Below, one piece after another: positions 8,991 through 19,602 of a DNA stretch of 64,000 nt (position 1 is the first letter of the stretch; each line of letters opens with the position of its first letter). Made by a program: the position numbers and the translations under genes. The stretch spans positions 55,793 through 119,792 of the forward strand of contig NZ_JALKIM010000002.1 in assembly GCF_023050945.1 (NCBI RefSeq), read 5' to 3'. The notes under the pieces are model-generated. The model did no database searches. It saw nothing but the letters and a program-made list of their open reading frames with translations, and had not been told where the DNA came from. The DNA comes from Anaerobiospirillum sp. NML120448 (lineage in GTDB: Bacteria > Pseudomonadota > Gammaproteobacteria > Enterobacterales > Succinivibrionaceae).

Positions 8991-9593
8991 TTGAAGTTAA
9001 GGCTGAGCTTGCTTGATTAGGAGCTGCCACACTAGACAACACCTTGCGTATAGCAGCACTTTAATTATGATAATTCTGACTGATAATAGCATTTAGGTAG
9101 ATCGCAAACAATTAAGCAAGAATGATTGATGTGCTTTTTGCACATTAATCATTAAGTTAATTAAATGCCCATACAGCTAGATAAATATTGTGTAAATTAA
9201 GAAAATACAAGATAGCTATTTTAGCTAATGTTTTAGTGTGCGTGCTTTTGCAAAATAGTTGAGAACATACTATAGAGTCAATCAAATAAGCTAAGCTGTC
9301 TGTAGCAGGGGATTAGTGCTTGGTAATAATTTAAAAAAACTCTGTGCTTTAATAGCAAAGGTACACTCTAAAAAGAGTAGATAAAATTATTGTGGCATTT
9401 TCCTTTTAAGGCATTAAGAAAATTAAGCCCTCTGGCTTTAAACATCCCCAGCGTTTAAACCTCCACAGGTTTTAAACCTCCCAGATTATAAACTCACTAT
9501 GCTCTAGGCCCCAGGTTCTGGCCGTAAGGCTTTAAAACCACTTATAGCTTTAAAAACGCTCATACGTTAGTTGAGGGTGGGCAAGCCAAAATA
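8991..9593. other. Non-coding gap with a hairpin and short TTTAAAC repeats
   Basis: A 14-bp stem with one mismatch lies at 9121-9153 (arms AATGATTGATGTGC and GCACATTAATCATT, loop TTTTT). Between about 9430 and 9500, the motif TTTAAAC followed by C-rich spacers recurs four times in imperfect form. No gene or tRNA is seen. Confidence 0.5.
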
Positions 9594-9629
9594 AAAAAGT
9601 GCATCATGGAACACCACGATGCACTTTTT
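9594..9629 (-). terminator. Terminator of valS
   Basis: AAAAAGTGCATC pairs perfectly with GATGCACTTTTT, with inner TGG/CCA pairing. It lies 37 bp downstream of the valS stop on the minus strand and has a T run. Confidence 0.85.
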
Positions 9630-9665
9630 GATTAGCTATTAATTAAGTAGCTCTAGAAGCTCCTA

Positions 9666-12527
9666 TTAGAGCTTGTTGAGCTCTTCCATTTGAGCCTTAA
9701 TCTTAGCTAACTGCTCCTTATTGAGCTCTACTTGGGCCTTAGCACCTTCAATGATCTTAGCTGGAGCCTTGGATACGAAAGCTTCGTTTTGTAACTTAGC
9801 CTCACCACCCTTAATTAAGCCCTCTAACTTAGCAGCCATTTCACCAAGACGCTTGAGCTCATCTTCCTTGTTGATGAGATCCTTCATTGGAATTAAGACC
9901 TCAGCCTTATCAAGAGGCTTGGAAACACAAGGAGGTAAGCTCTCAGAGCCTACAAAGCTTGGCTTCTCAATATTGCTTAATAAAGTTAAGTAGTTAGAGT
10001 AGTTCTCAACGCAATTGCGCTCGAAGTCGCTAGCACCACGTAACATAACGCTTAAGGTTAAAGCTGGGCTGGCCTTCATTTCTGCTCTTAAATTACGTAC
10101 GCAGGTAATAAATTCCTTGATCCAAGCAATGGCCTTTTCAGCCTCTTCATCTTGGGTATACTCACAAGCTTGTGGGTAAGGGGCAGTCATAATGGTCTTA
10201 TCATTATTCATGCGATCAAGCATAGGAGCAGTTTGCTGCCAAATGGTCTCAGTAATAAATGGAATTACTGGGTGAGCCATACGTAAGATAGTCTCTAAGA
10301 CATTTACTAAAGTATAAGAGGTGGCATCCTTTTGAGCTTGGGTAGCATTCTCATCCTTTAAGATAGCCTTAGTAAACTCTAAGTACCAGTCGCAGTATTC
10401 ATTCCAAATGAACTCATAAATAGCAGCAGCTACTTGGTCAAAGCGATAAGCATTCATGTGACCTTCAACGGTCTCAATGCACTTAGAAAGCTTAGAGAGA
10501 ATAAAGCGATCAGCTAAGCTTAAGTCCTTATCCTCTGGCTTATTGAGCTTATCAGCAGTTACGTTCATTAAAACGAAACGTGAGGCGTTCCAAAGCTTGT
10601 TACAGAAGTTACGGTAGCCCTCTAAACGCTTCATATCCCAGTTGATATCACGACCATTAGAGGCTAAAGCACATAAAGTAAAGCGAAGAGCATCAGTACC
10701 GTGTGGAGCAATGCCGTCCTTAAATTGCTTGCGAGTACGCTTAGCGATCTTCTCAGCAATTTGTGGCTGCATCATGTTAGCAGTACGCTTAGCAACTAAG
10801 TCCTCAACGCCAATACCGTCGATCATGTCGATAGGGTCTAATACGTTACCCTTAGACTTAGACATCTTCTGGCCTTCCTCGTCACGAATTAAGCCAGTTA
10901 CATAAACGGTGTGGAATGGAACTTGAGAGGTGCCATCTTCATTCTTGATAAAGTGCATGGTCATCATGATCATGCGGGCAACCCAGAAGAAGATAATATC
11001 AAAACCAGTAACTAATACTGATGTTGGGTGATACATCTTCATAAACTCAGTTTCATTTGGCCAGCCTAAAGTGGAGAAAGTCCATAAAGCTGAGGAGAAC
11101 CAAGTGTCTAATACATCTGGATCTTGAGATAAAACAACATCATCACCAAGCTGGTACTTTTGACGAACTTCTTGCTCGTTGCGTGCTACATAGACCTTAC
11201 CATTTTGGTCATACCAAGCAGGAATACGGTGGCCCCACCATAATTGGCGAGAAATACACCAATCTTGAAGGTCACGCATCCAAGAGTAGTACATATTAGT
11301 GTATTGAGCTGGTACAAACTTAATGCGACCATCCTCAACAGCCTCTAAAGCCTCTTTACCTAAAATCTTGGCACGTACATACCACTGATCAGTAAGCATA
11401 GGCTCAATTGGTACACCACCACGGTCACCAAAAGGCTGAGATAAGGTGTGATCTTCAGTCTTCTCTAAGAGGCCTAACTTCTCTAAGTCAGCTAATACAA
11501 CTTCACGAGCCTTGAAGCGCTCTAAACCACGTAAGTTCTCTGGAATGAAGTCAGTAGTCTCAGTAGATGGCTCACCATTGGTATCACAAACTTCACCGCA
11601 GTTGCGAACACAAGCATCTTCTGTGAAGATGTTAACCATTGGTAAGGAGTGACGCTTACCTACAGCATAGTCGTTAAAATCGTGAGCTGGAGTGATCTTT
11701 ACACAGCCAGTACCAGTTTCCATGTTGGCGTGCTCATCAGCTACGATAGGAATACGACGACCAACTAAAGGTAATTCTAAGAACTTGCCTACTAAATCAT
11801 TAAAACGCTCATCATTAGGGTTTACAGCTACAGCAGTATCACCTAATAAGGTCTCAGGACGGGTGGTGGCTACTAATAAGTAATCCTTGCCTTCCTTAGT
11901 CTTAAGGCCATCAGCTAATGGATAGCGGATGTACCACATAGAGCCCTTAACTTCTTTGTTTTCTACTTCAAGATCAGAAATAGCAGTACGAAGCTTAGGA
12001 TCCCAGTTAACTAAGCGCTTGCCGCGATAGATTAAGTCTTCATCATAAAGGCGAACGAAAACCTCGAGTACAGCCTCTGACAAGCCATCATCCATAGTGA
12101 AGCGCTCACGAGACCAGTCTACTGAGTCACCTAAGCGGCGCATTTGTCTGGTAATGGTGCCACCAGATTGCTCTTTCCACTGCCAAATACGATTAATGAA
12201 CTCCTCACGACCTAAATCATGGCGAGTAAGGCCTTCCTCAGCGGCAATCTTGCGCTCAACCACCATCTGAGTTGCAATACCAGCATGATCAGTACCTGGC
12301 TGCCATAAGGTGTTATCACCCTTCATGCGATGGTAACGAATTAAAGAGTCCATAATGGTCTGCTGGAAAGCATGGCCCATATGTAAGGATCCAGTTACGT
12401 TAGGTGGTGGGAGGGCAATAGTAAAAGAGTTTTTAGAGCTGTCGCCATTAGGCTTAAAGAAACCCTGCTCTTCCCAGTTTTGATAAATTTTGCTTTCAAA
12501 ATTTTCTGGTTGGTAGGTCTTATCCAT
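9666..12527 (-). CDS. valS: Valyl-tRNA synthetase
   Basis: Class I synthetase that charges tRNA-Val. At 953 residues it has the usual size (E. coli 951). The HIGH-type motif is HMGH at residues 49-52, within [13 protein letters not shown]; the KMSKS motif is at 554-558. The CP1 editing domain lies between, with [17 protein letters not shown]. The tryptophan-rich [20 protein letters not shown] and the C-terminal coiled-coil arm (last 70 residues, charged heptad-like) are typical of ValRS. It is a single-gene unit with its own terminator. Confidence 0.98.
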   Translation of the reverse strand: MDKTYQPENFESKIYQNWEEQGFFKPNGDSSKNSFTIALPPPNVTGSLHMGHAFQQTIMDSLIRYHRMKGDNTLWQPGTDHAGIATQMVVERKIAAEEGLTRHDLGREEFINRIWQWKEQSGGTITRQMRRLGDSVDWSRERFTMDDGLSEAVLEVFVRLYDEDLIYRGKRLVNWDPKLRTAISDLEVENKEVKGSMWYIRYPLADGLKTKEGKDYLLVATTRPETLLGDTAVAVNPNDERFNDLVGKFLELPLVGRRIPIVADEHANMETGTGCVKITPAHDFNDYAVGKRHSLPMVNIFTEDACVRNCGEVCDTNGEPSTETTDFIPENLRGLERFKAREVVLADLEKLGLLEKTEDHTLSQPFGDRGGVPIEPMLTDQWYVRAKILGKEALEAVEDGRIKFVPAQYTNMYYSWMRDLQDWCISRQLWWGHRIPAWYDQNGKVYVARNEQEVRQKYQLGDDVVLSQDPDVLDTWFSSALWTFSTLGWPNETEFMKMYHPTSVLVTGFDIIFFWVARMIMMTMHFIKNEDGTSQVPFHTVYVTGLIRDEEGQKMSKSKGNVLDPIDMIDGIGVEDLVAKRTANMMQPQIAEKIAKRTRKQFKDGIAPHGTDALRFTLCALASNGRDINWDMKRLEGYRNFCNKLWNASRFVLMNVTADKLNKPEDKDLSLADRFILSKLSKCIETVEGHMNAYRFDQVAAAIYEFIWNEYCDWYLEFTKAILKDENATQAQKDATSYTLVNVLETILRMAHPVIPFITETIWQQTAPMLDRMNNDKTIMTAPYPQACEYTQDEEAEKAIAWIKEFITCVRNLRAEMKASPALTLSVMLRGASDFERNCVENYSNYLTLLSNIEKPSFVGSESLPPCVSKPLDKAEVLIPMKDLINKEDELKRLGEMAAKLEGLIKGGEAKLQNEAFVSKAPAKIIEGAKAQVELNKEQLAKIKAQMEELNKL

Positions 12528-12974
12528 AATAATTTAATCTCAAAGAGTCCTAGACTAGATAAAAGTAAAACAAGCTCTTACAAAAGCACCAGACAAGCTC
12601 TCACAGGTAAAAAACCTCAGGCTATGCCAAATTGCACCTTAAGTTAAAGTTACACTTTGGCATAGCTTGGTCTTATATGACATGATGCCATTCAAGCTAA
12701 TTAAACTAGTGCTGGGGCAGAAAAACTTATCTTTAAATATGTATTAAAGTGTGATTTTACTCTAATTTTAACTTTCTTTAGCGTTTTTTCTACTTTTGTA
12801 GCTAATAGTATTTATTTAGTAAGCAATAAGACTTATTGCAAACATGGCTGCAATCTTGCTTGATTTTCTTTCGTGTTTTATAAGGGTAAATTAGGATAGT
12901 GGGATGTGAGCCCATGTATAATTACGCTTTATTTTAAAACTTTGGGGCTCATCTATAGGATGTAGGGTTTAATT
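12528..12974. other. Divergent promoter region valS / mltG
   Basis: AT-rich spacer of 447 bp. I see no gene and no strong secondary structure. It must carry the outward promoters of both genes. Confidence 0.5.
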
Positions 12975-14237
12975 ATGAATGAACAAGAACAGCGTGCAGC
13001 TATGTTGAAGGCCCGTGAGCAAGCTAAACGCGAATATCAAAAGCTTAAAGAGCAAGAGCGCGCTAATAGCCCTCATATTCCTAAGGCTCATAAAAAGGGC
13101 AAAGGTTTCTTATTCTATTTTGTATGCTTTATCTTAGTATCAGTCATGGTATTAGGAAGCGGAGCATTTTGGGGCTATCGCCAGTTAGAAGCTATTAACA
13201 CTATGGTTATTCCTGCTCAAGAGGAGCCTTTTGAGCTTAAGGATGGTGCCAATTTAAATACAGTGGTTAGAGAGCTGGCAGGACATCAATATCATGAAAT
13301 ATTGCTCAATATTTGGGTTAAGCTTCATAGATTTGAATATCCAGTTATTCAAAAGGGCCCATATCTTATCGATGGCGTTAAGACTTTACCTCAAATTCTT
13401 ACTGATATGGCTCAGGGCAATATTGTAAAAATCAAATTGCCAACCATTCCTTTAATTGAAGGCATGACTGTTTCTATGATTGAACGTCGCCTTAATGCCC
13501 GTGCCGACTTAGTGCAAGACATAGCTATGCACAAGGCTTTTGCTAATCCTAATGCTTTTATTAAGCAAACTTTAGTGAAAAAGGCAGAGGATGAATCATT
13601 ATTACAAGCCATTGGAGGCAGCCATAATACTTTAGAGGGCTTATTAATGCCTGCAACTTACGAATATGAGCCAGGCAAAACTAAAACTATAGATTTGTTA
13701 TCTCAAGCCCTAGTTAAAATGGCTACATATATGAGAGATAGCTATATTGATAGAGATCAAAGCATAGATGATGTGATTGTTGATCCTTATCAAGTGTTGA
13801 TCTTAGCCTCATTAGTGGAAAGGGAAAGTTCACTAAAATCAGAGCGTGCTTTAATTGCAGGAGTATTTTTAAATCGCTTGCGTAAAAACATGCGTCTGCA
13901 AACCGATCCAGCAGTTATGTATGGTGTAAGTCCTGATTTTAAAGGCCCATTGAGAATGTCTCAATTACGTAAGGATACTCCATACAATACCTATACTAGA
14001 GAGGGTCTGCCACCAACTCCAATTGCTATGCCTTCTGTAGAGAGTATTGATGCTGTGTTGCATCCAGCGCAAACCAAGGCTATTTATTTCGTAGCTAAAG
14101 GTCCAGATCCTCAGCAAGGACACATCTTCTCTAACACCCTACAAGAGCATAACAATGCTGTAAAGATCTATCGCAAGGCAGTTAGAGACTATAAAAATGC
14201 GCTTTTAGAGCAAGAGAGTATGGACAATCACAAGTAG
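12975..14237 (+). CDS. mltG: Endolytic peptidoglycan transglycosylase MltG (YceG-like)
   Basis: Inner-membrane lytic transglycosylase that cuts nascent glycan strands and sets their length. A basic, charged cytoplasmic N-terminus of about 42 residues, longer than in E. coli, precedes one membrane helix (about 43-66). The periplasmic part has a LysM-like region, then the YceG catalytic domain with LASLVERESS, in which Glu282 matches the catalytic Glu of ASIVEKET. NRLRKNMRLQTDPAVMYG and DTPYNTYTREGLPPTPIAMP follow as expected. The 420 residues exceed E. coli's 340 mainly at the N-terminus and an insertion around 150-230. It leads an mltG-tmk-holB order, as in E. coli, but a terminator separates it from tmk. 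Confidence 0.95.
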   Translation: MNEQEQRAAMLKAREQAKREYQKLKEQERANSPHIPKAHKKGKGFLFYFVCFILVSVMVLGSGAFWGYRQLEAINTMVIPAQEEPFELKDGANLNTVVRELAGHQYHEILLNIWVKLHRFEYPVIQKGPYLIDGVKTLPQILTDMAQGNIVKIKLPTIPLIEGMTVSMIERRLNARADLVQDIAMHKAFANPNAFIKQTLVKKAEDESLLQAIGGSHNTLEGLLMPATYEYEPGKTKTIDLLSQALVKMATYMRDSYIDRDQSIDDVIVDPYQVLILASLVERESSLKSERALIAGVFLNRLRKNMRLQTDPAVMYGVSPDFKGPLRMSQLRKDTPYNTYTREGLPPTPIAMPSVESIDAVLHPAQTKAIYFVAKGPDPQQGHIFSNTLQEHNNAVKIYRKAVRDYKNALLEQESMDNHK

Positions 14238-14245
14238 GTCTCCAA

Positions 14246-14340
14246 GTGCCAAAGCCCAGGCTATAGCCCAGGCCTTGGCACTGGCCCTGGCTTTGGCCAT
14301 AGCCTGAGCCCTTGCTCAATCCCATGGCTTTGCCCTGGAC
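14246..14340. repeat. GC-rich self-complementary repeat patch after mltG
   Basis: Variants of GCCCAGGC, TTGGC, CTGGCCCTGGC and TAGCC fold back on each other: GTGCCAA at 14246 pairs with TTGGCAC ending at 14281, with further inner pairing. It lies directly between the mltG stop and its terminator. Confidence 0.55.
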
Positions 14341-14378
14341 TTTGATAGGTCTAGGCTTGTAACTTGGGATGGTTCTTA

Positions 14379-14418
14379 AACCCCGCTATAGTTTTGCTGT
14401 AGGCGGGGTTATTTTTTT
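14379..14418 (+). terminator. Terminator of mltG
   Basis: AACCCCGC and GCGGGGTT close a hairpin whose inner stem, CTATAG/CTGTAG, pairs with one wobble. ATTTTTTTAT follows. Confidence 0.88.
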
Positions 14419-14685
14419 ATATGTTCTGCTAAGTATAGTAATAAATTAATAGAGCTTGATAGAAGCTGATAAAAACAGCCAAAGATAGGGTTAGCAAAGT
14501 AGTAGGTGTGTGTCTAAATATGGCGGATAATGCAATAAGTGTTATACTACAGGTATTTTTTTCTAAACTAAATTAAGAGCACTTGAGCTAACTTTTGCCA
14601 TTGGATTGCTCTTTTAGTTAATTTTAATTGGGAGCCTGGTAATAGTTTTATATTCTATTGGGGCTCTATAGTCTTAGGAATATTC

Positions 14686-15384
14686 ATGGAACCGTCAGTT
14701 TGCAACAGTAACAAGATCGCTGGCAATAAATTACCAGGAGATAAAGGTTTATTTATTACCTTTGAAGGTGGTGAAGGCTGTGGCAAAACCACTATGGTTC
14801 CAATGCTCAAAGAGCATTTAACTTCCTTAGGCTTTAAGGTTGAATGTACCCGTGAGCCTGGTGGTACTAAAATAGCTGAACAGATACGTAATATTTTGGT
14901 TACTAAGGATGAAGAAGAGCAATTAAATCCTAAAACCGAATTGTTATTGATGTATTCAGCACGTGCTCAATTAGTAAATAGCAAAATCAAGCCTTTGCTT
15001 GAAGAGAGCAACACTATTGTTATTTCAGATCGCTTTGACTTATCAACAGTTGCTTACCAAGGTTATGGCCGTGGTATTTCCTTAGATGAAATTGCTGCTC
15101 TAAGACAGGTGGCCATAGGTGACTTTAAGCCTGATTTAACTTTACTCTTTGATTTGGATATTAAAGAGGGCTTATTACGTGCTAACAAGCGTAGTGCTGC
15201 TGATCGCTTCGAACAAGAATCTTTAGACTTCTTTTACCGTGTGCAAGAGGGCTTTCAAAAAGAATTACAGCATCATGCTCACATGAGTTGCGTTATTGAT
15301 AGCTCTAAGTCCATTGAAGAGGTTAAAGAGCAAGTAATTGTTGCTGTTAATAAGTTATTAAAAGCTAAAGGTTTTGAGATTTAA
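14686..15384 (+). CDS. tmk: Thymidylate kinase
   Basis: Phosphorylates dTMP to dTDP for DNA synthesis. The P-loop GGEGCGKTT is at residues 28-36, the TREPGGT motif follows, then the DRFDLSTVAYQGYGRG substrate region and a LID-like RSAADRFEQE. The 232 residues are about 20 longer than usual because of an N-terminal extension before GLFITFEGG. The ATG used has AGGA eight bases upstream, so the extension is probably real, though no internal start can be excluded. It precedes holB by 32 bp, as in other gammaproteobacteria. Confidence 0.96.
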   Translation: MEPSVCNSNKIAGNKLPGDKGLFITFEGGEGCGKTTMVPMLKEHLTSLGFKVECTREPGGTKIAEQIRNILVTKDEEEQLNPKTELLLMYSARAQLVNSKIKPLLEESNTIVISDRFDLSTVAYQGYGRGISLDEIAALRQVAIGDFKPDLTLLFDLDIKEGLLRANKRSAADRFEQESLDFFYRVQEGFQKELQHHAHMSCVIDSSKSIEEVKEQVIVAVNKLLKAKGFEI

Positions 15385-15416
15385 AGATTTTTTGAGCAAT
15401 AACAGAGGAACTTAGA

Positions 15417-16574
15417 ATGCTTTATTCTTGGCTACAACCATATTATGAGCAGTTTTTGAGCTCACTACAGACTGGTCGAGTCAGTTCTTCTATTATTATT
15501 GCAGGTGATGAAGGCTTAGGTGGTAGAAGATTAGCTTTAGCTATGGCTAAGGCCTATCTGTGTCAAGATAAACAAAGTACTGGGCCTTGTAATCAGTGCC
15601 GCTCTTGTTTGAGTTTTGAACGTCTTATTAATAAAGATCTAAAAGTAGCTTACTCCTCAACTGTTGAAGAGGCTAAAAAAGATCAAGACTTTACCTATGA
15701 CTGTTCAGGCTTAATTGTTCCTCCTGCCTCTGGGGCAGTACGCTCTATGCGTATTGATACCATGCGTAAAATTCCAAGCTTTATTTACGAGTCAGCTGCT
15801 GGTGGTGTAGGTAAAGTAGTAATTATTGATGGGGCAGAGAAAATGTCAGTAGGGGCAGCTAATGCCATCTTAAAGACATTCGAAGAGCCTTTGCCTGGAA
15901 CAATGATTATTATGCTAGCTAAAAGCTTAGAACAGCTTTTGCCTACTATATTATCTCGTGCCAGCAAAATAGTGTTAAAAGACATTGATGAGAGCGAAGC
16001 CTTAGAGTATTTACTTAATCCTGCTAATCAAAAACCTCCTACTATCGTACGTAAAGATGTTGATCTACAGGAGCAGCAAAAAGAAGAGCAGCAAGCCTTA
16101 GAAGCTTGTGAAGGCTTAAATACTCCTATTGACGATAAACGAGCTTTGATTGCTTTAGCTCTTAATTCTTATGCTCCTTTAAGAGCTATGAATATGCTGT
16201 TATCAGGTGATGATATTAAAGCTTTAGAAATAGTACAGACTCTCATTGCCAGCATTAATAATAACAATCCTTATGATGTGGAAGTCTTAGCTAAGCTTGA
16301 TACTTTGCTCAAAGAGCAGCAAATTAATTTATTAAGAGAATTAGTACTGGAAGTTTTAAAGTATAAAGCTTATGTCCCTGTAGAAAAGCTGCCATTGGTG
16401 TACTATGGCAATGCTCAAATGTTAGAGCGTCTTAGTGCCGATCATCTATTTGAGGCTTATGACATGTTAAGCCATATAGAAGATAAAACAGGCCAGATAG
16501 GTCAAAGAGCGCCAACCTCTTTAATGCGCTGTTGGTTGCAAGCTTTTAGAGCTGACTTGAAAGCGACAAAATAG
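15417..16574 (+). CDS. holB: DNA polymerase III delta' subunit
   Basis: Clamp-loader subunit. The AAA+ fold is visible, with the degenerate P-loop GDEGLGGR (30-37), whose Lys is replaced, as expected for the non-ATP-binding delta' subunit. Four zinc-ligand cysteines lie at 49, 58, 61 and 64 (CNQCRSC). SVGAANAILKTFEEPLPGTMIIML is the conserved helix region and SRASKI is the sensor-like motif. Length 385, against 334 in E. coli, due to inserts with a Gln/Glu-rich stretch around 215-235. It follows tmk in an apparent operon. Confidence 0.93.
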   Translation: MLYSWLQPYYEQFLSSLQTGRVSSSIIIAGDEGLGGRRLALAMAKAYLCQDKQSTGPCNQCRSCLSFERLINKDLKVAYSSTVEEAKKDQDFTYDCSGLIVPPASGAVRSMRIDTMRKIPSFIYESAAGGVGKVVIIDGAEKMSVGAANAILKTFEEPLPGTMIIMLAKSLEQLLPTILSRASKIVLKDIDESEALEYLLNPANQKPPTIVRKDVDLQEQQKEEQQALEACEGLNTPIDDKRALIALALNSYAPLRAMNMLLSGDDIKALEIVQTLIASINNNNPYDVEVLAKLDTLLKEQQINLLRELVLEVLKYKAYVPVEKLPLVYYGNAQMLERLSADHLFEAYDMLSHIEDKTGQIGQRAPTSLMRCWLQAFRADLKATK

Positions 16575-16657
16575 CCTCATCTGGCTAGTTTTGTACTTTA
16601 ATATTTTCGTATCATGGGACATAGTTGCAGTTAAATTTTTTTTGAGAAGAGATAGTT

Positions 16658-17782
16658 GTGCTGTTAGATAAATATATCTTTAAAGAGCTATTTAAATCTC
16701 AACTAGTAGTATTGCTAGTTTTGCTCTCAATCTTTGTTGGTCAAGGCATTGTACGACTTATGTCTGAGTCTGTGGTCTCAGGTCTACCTCCACGATTAAT
16801 TGGTCTCTTTTTACTTTATTCTCTTCCAGACTTTTTAGTCTATTTAATGCCTCTAACTCTGTATGTGGCTATTATCATTACTTTAGGACGTATTTGTTCT
16901 GATTCTGAGATGGTAGTTATGAGAGCAGTAGGCTACTCTCCTATGCGTATTATGATAGTAACCATATTACTAGGCATAGTTACCGCAGCTGCTGTAGGCT
17001 ACGTATCTTCTGTGTTGACCTATCAAGCAGCTAATGCCAGAAACTCATTAGAGCTCCAAGCCGCCAATGATCCTGAGTTTTTGCCTATTGAGAGCGGGCG
17101 CTTTGTTGAGTTTGGTATGTACAATGTTTATGTAGAACATGTAGATAACAAAGGCTCTAATAACAAAGATATTTCAAATATTTATGTTATTGAAACTGAC
17201 TATAATGGTATGTTTAGGCCAACTATTACCGCAGCTAAGGAAGGCCATATTAGTATCGACCCTGAGGGCACTCGCTGGTTAGAGCTCAAAGATGGTCGCC
17301 GTTATGAGTCTGATTTAGAGGGTAATTTTAGACAGGGACACTTCTCTGTTTTTAGAGCGCCAGTATCAAGTAATGTCACTGAAGCTAGCAATAACAAGAA
17401 TAAAATTGGCAGAACTAGCACTTTAGAACTTATTAATAATGCTAATACCGTTCAAGAAAGACTGGAGATTCAATGGCGCTTAGCTCCTATTTTCTCTACT
17501 TTAGTTCTTTGTATAGTGGCTGTACCTTTATCAATGGTTAACCCAAGACAAGGCCGTTTTGCACGTTTAATGCCTGCGATTTTAATTTACGCTGCGTATT
17601 ATTTGTTCTTAATGTCAGTGCGTAATTTTATAAATACAGGTGTATTTGGTATTTTCCCTGGTTTATACATAGTTCCGTTATTATTCTTGTTTTTGGTAGC
17701 TATACCGTTGAACTTACCAAAATCACATATTAAGCATATTAGACACACTAAGAAAATGTCCCAAGCTAAGTCTGAGCATTAA
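16658..17782 (+). CDS. lptF: Lipopolysaccharide export permease LptF
   Basis: One of the two membrane subunits of the LptB2FG transporter, which extracts LPS from the inner membrane. MLLDKYIFKELFKSQLVVLLVLL is the typical N-terminus with the first helix; helices cluster at about 10-35, 50-80, 95-125 and again in the last 120 residues, with a periplasmic jellyroll-like domain between. The start is GTG. It is followed after 14 bp by lptG, forming the conserved lptFG pair. Confidence 0.93.
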   Translation: MLLDKYIFKELFKSQLVVLLVLLSIFVGQGIVRLMSESVVSGLPPRLIGLFLLYSLPDFLVYLMPLTLYVAIIITLGRICSDSEMVVMRAVGYSPMRIMIVTILLGIVTAAAVGYVSSVLTYQAANARNSLELQAANDPEFLPIESGRFVEFGMYNVYVEHVDNKGSNNKDISNIYVIETDYNGMFRPTITAAKEGHISIDPEGTRWLELKDGRRYESDLEGNFRQGHFSVFRAPVSSNVTEASNNKNKIGRTSTLELINNANTVQERLEIQWRLAPIFSTLVLCIVAVPLSMVNPRQGRFARLMPAILIYAAYYLFLMSVRNFINTGVFGIFPGLYIVPLLFLFLVAIPLNLPKSHIKHIRHTKKMSQAKSEH

Positions 17783-17796
17783 TAATAGGATTAATT

Positions 17797-18870
17797 ATGG
17801 GCTTTAATATCATTGATCGTTACATTGCCAGAACAGTATTGGTCTTTATCTTAGTAGCTGCTATAGCCTTATCTTTTTTATCAGCTATTATTACTTTTAT
17901 TGATCAAACACGTCACTTAGGCCAAGGTAATGTGGATTTTATGTTCTTGCTCTTTTATGTAGCTTTAAGAACACCTTCACTTACTGTGATGCTCTTTCCT
18001 ATTGCGGTGTTAATTGGCTGTGTAGTCGGTTTGGGTATATTGTCCAAAAACTCTGAGTTAGTGGTCATGCAAAGTATAGGCATGTCCAAAACTAAGATTA
18101 TTTTAAGTGCCTGCAAAATGATTTTCCCTATAGCTATCTTAGTGGGCGTTGCAGGACAAACAGTAGTACCTGAGATTAAACAATATGCTGAAAGTAGTTA
18201 TAACTTTGCCAGCTCTGAGGGTCGTTTATCTCGTGTAGGCTGGGGCTTTTGGATTAGAGAGGGCAATAGCTTTGTTTATATTAGACGAACTATGTCAGAT
18301 AACTCTATTCATGAAATTTCCCGCTATGATTTTGACGGTACTAAGTTATTAAAGCGTAGCCATGCTGCTACTGGTCTTTATAATAATGAACACAGCAATT
18401 GGGACATGTTCAAAGTAAGAAGTTATATTTATGATGATAAGAACATTACCATTGAAGATAAAGATATTGAACACTGGGATTTATATTTAACCCCTGAGCG
18501 CTTAGAGGTATTTAATCTTAATAATGAAGAGCTTACTGTGTATGAGCTGCTTGATTATATTGATTATTTAGAGACCAATAATATTAACTCTGACCGCTAC
18601 CGTACCGTGCTTTATAAAAAAGTACTTATGCCACTGTCTATTATTGTAATGCTGTTATTAGGTGCTTCTACAGTGTTTGGTAGTTTAAGAACAGTTCCAA
18701 TGTCAGCTCGTGTATTATTAGGTTTGCTAATAGGTTTCTTGTTCTATTTAACCAACGAAATCTTGCCAAACTTTACCTATTTAGTAGGACTGCCTCCAAG
18801 TATTGGCGTGTCCTTACCGCTAATCTTCTTTACCCTAATCTCAATATTAGTACTTAATCGCAATGTCTAA
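17797..18870 (+). CDS. lptG: Lipopolysaccharide export permease LptG
   Basis: Partner of LptF in the LPS export complex. It begins GFNIIDRYIARTVLVFILVA, has helices grouped at the N-terminus (about 15-120) and C-terminus (about 270-357), and a periplasmic beta-rich domain between. LSKNSELVVMQSIGMSK is the coupling-helix region shared with LptF. At 357 residues it matches E. coli (360). It is cotranscribed with lptF. Confidence 0.93.
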   Translation: MGFNIIDRYIARTVLVFILVAAIALSFLSAIITFIDQTRHLGQGNVDFMFLLFYVALRTPSLTVMLFPIAVLIGCVVGLGILSKNSELVVMQSIGMSKTKIILSACKMIFPIAILVGVAGQTVVPEIKQYAESSYNFASSEGRLSRVGWGFWIREGNSFVYIRRTMSDNSIHEISRYDFDGTKLLKRSHAATGLYNNEHSNWDMFKVRSYIYDDKNITIEDKDIEHWDLYLTPERLEVFNLNNEELTVYELLDYIDYLETNNINSDRYRTVLYKKVLMPLSIIVMLLLGASTVFGSLRTVPMSARVLLGLLIGFLFYLTNEILPNFTYLVGLPPSIGVSLPLIFFTLISILVLNRNV

Positions 18871-18884
18871 TAGCCACCTTACAG

Positions 18885-18915
18885 AAGGCAAGATTTCCAT
18901 AAGAAGTCTTGCCTT
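18885..18915. repeat. GGCAAG-type inverted repeats after lptG
   Basis: AAGGCAAGA (18885-18893) pairs with TCTTGCCTT (18907-18915). Further copies of the same motif (CAATCTTGCC, TGGCAAGCTTGC) continue to about 18976, allowing alternative pairings. There is no T tail. Confidence 0.55.
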
Positions 18916-19027
18916 ATAGCAAGCTCGCTGTATGGCAATCTTGCCTAATGGCAAGCTTGCTTACTTGCTTGCAGGACATAAGCTTTTCTAGCTCTATGAA
19001 AAAAGCTTGCTATCGTTTGGAACATAA

Positions 19028-19064
19028 AAAAGGCCATATCCTAATAGTTAGGATATGGCCTTTT
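19028..19064 (+). terminator. Strong terminator downstream of lptFG
   Basis: Perfect 16-bp arms (AAAAGGCCATATCCTA and complement) surround the loop ATAGT, with A and T runs outside. It can work in both directions; the minus-strand gene at 19139-19366 ends 75 bp to its right. Confidence 0.85.
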
Positions 19065-19138
19065 GCACAGTATTATTGGGGATTCTTTAACGTAAGCGCA
19101 TGAGTAAGATTCTTTGGAAAAGCTGTTAAAATGGCCGT

Positions 19139-19366
19139 TTAGTCGTCGTCATCATCATCGTAGTCGTAATCATCGTCATCATCATCATCGTAATCGTCGT
19201 CGTCATCGTCAAAACGGGCTAAATTTTGATTAAAATTAACTCCATTTTGATCCACTTGAAGCTGAAAATTGTCGGTATTTACGCTAATTCCAGCAGCCTG
19301 AGCTGGGGATAAGATATTAAAGCATAGAGCTATGAGGGCAAGTGTAGATAGAATGAATTTCATCAT
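19139..19366 (-). CDS. Small exported protein with Asp/Tyr-rich C-terminal tail
   Basis: The 75-residue product begins with a clear signal peptide (MKFILSTLALIALCFN..., cleavage probably after AQA near residue 24). A short mature region, GISVNTDNFQLQVDQNGVNF, follows, and the last 24 residues are almost only Asp with a few Tyr. The Asp codons mix GAC and GAT, so this is not a pure trinucleotide slippage run, which argues for selection on the protein. Two adjacent ATGs are possible starts; AAGGA lies upstream. A polyanionic tail could bind Ca or other cations or basic surfaces, but this is inference and no family is recognised. Confidence 0.65.
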   Translation of the reverse strand: MMKFILSTLALIALCFNILSPAQAAGISVNTDNFQLQVDQNGVNFNQNLARFDDDDDDYDDDDDDDYDYDDDDDD

Positions 19367-19602
19367 AAGACTGATCCTTAAGCATATGAGCGCTACTGCA
19401 AGTTAGCTTGAAAACTACAATCATTAACTAAAGTTCACTATATTAGAAAAAACATAGCTAAAACTTAGGAAAGAGGGCATAAAGACCAGTGAAAAGAGAT
19501 AAATTTGACTTAAATCGCACTATGGCTTTAGTTTTTGCTAGATACAACATTTATATAAAATAAAAGCTCAATTAAGAGCTTAATTTAAGATACTTCGTAT
19601 CT

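Noticed and set aside
18909..19103. Short plus-strand frame after lptG
   Set aside because: It spans GGCAAG repeats and the terminator and has no start signals.
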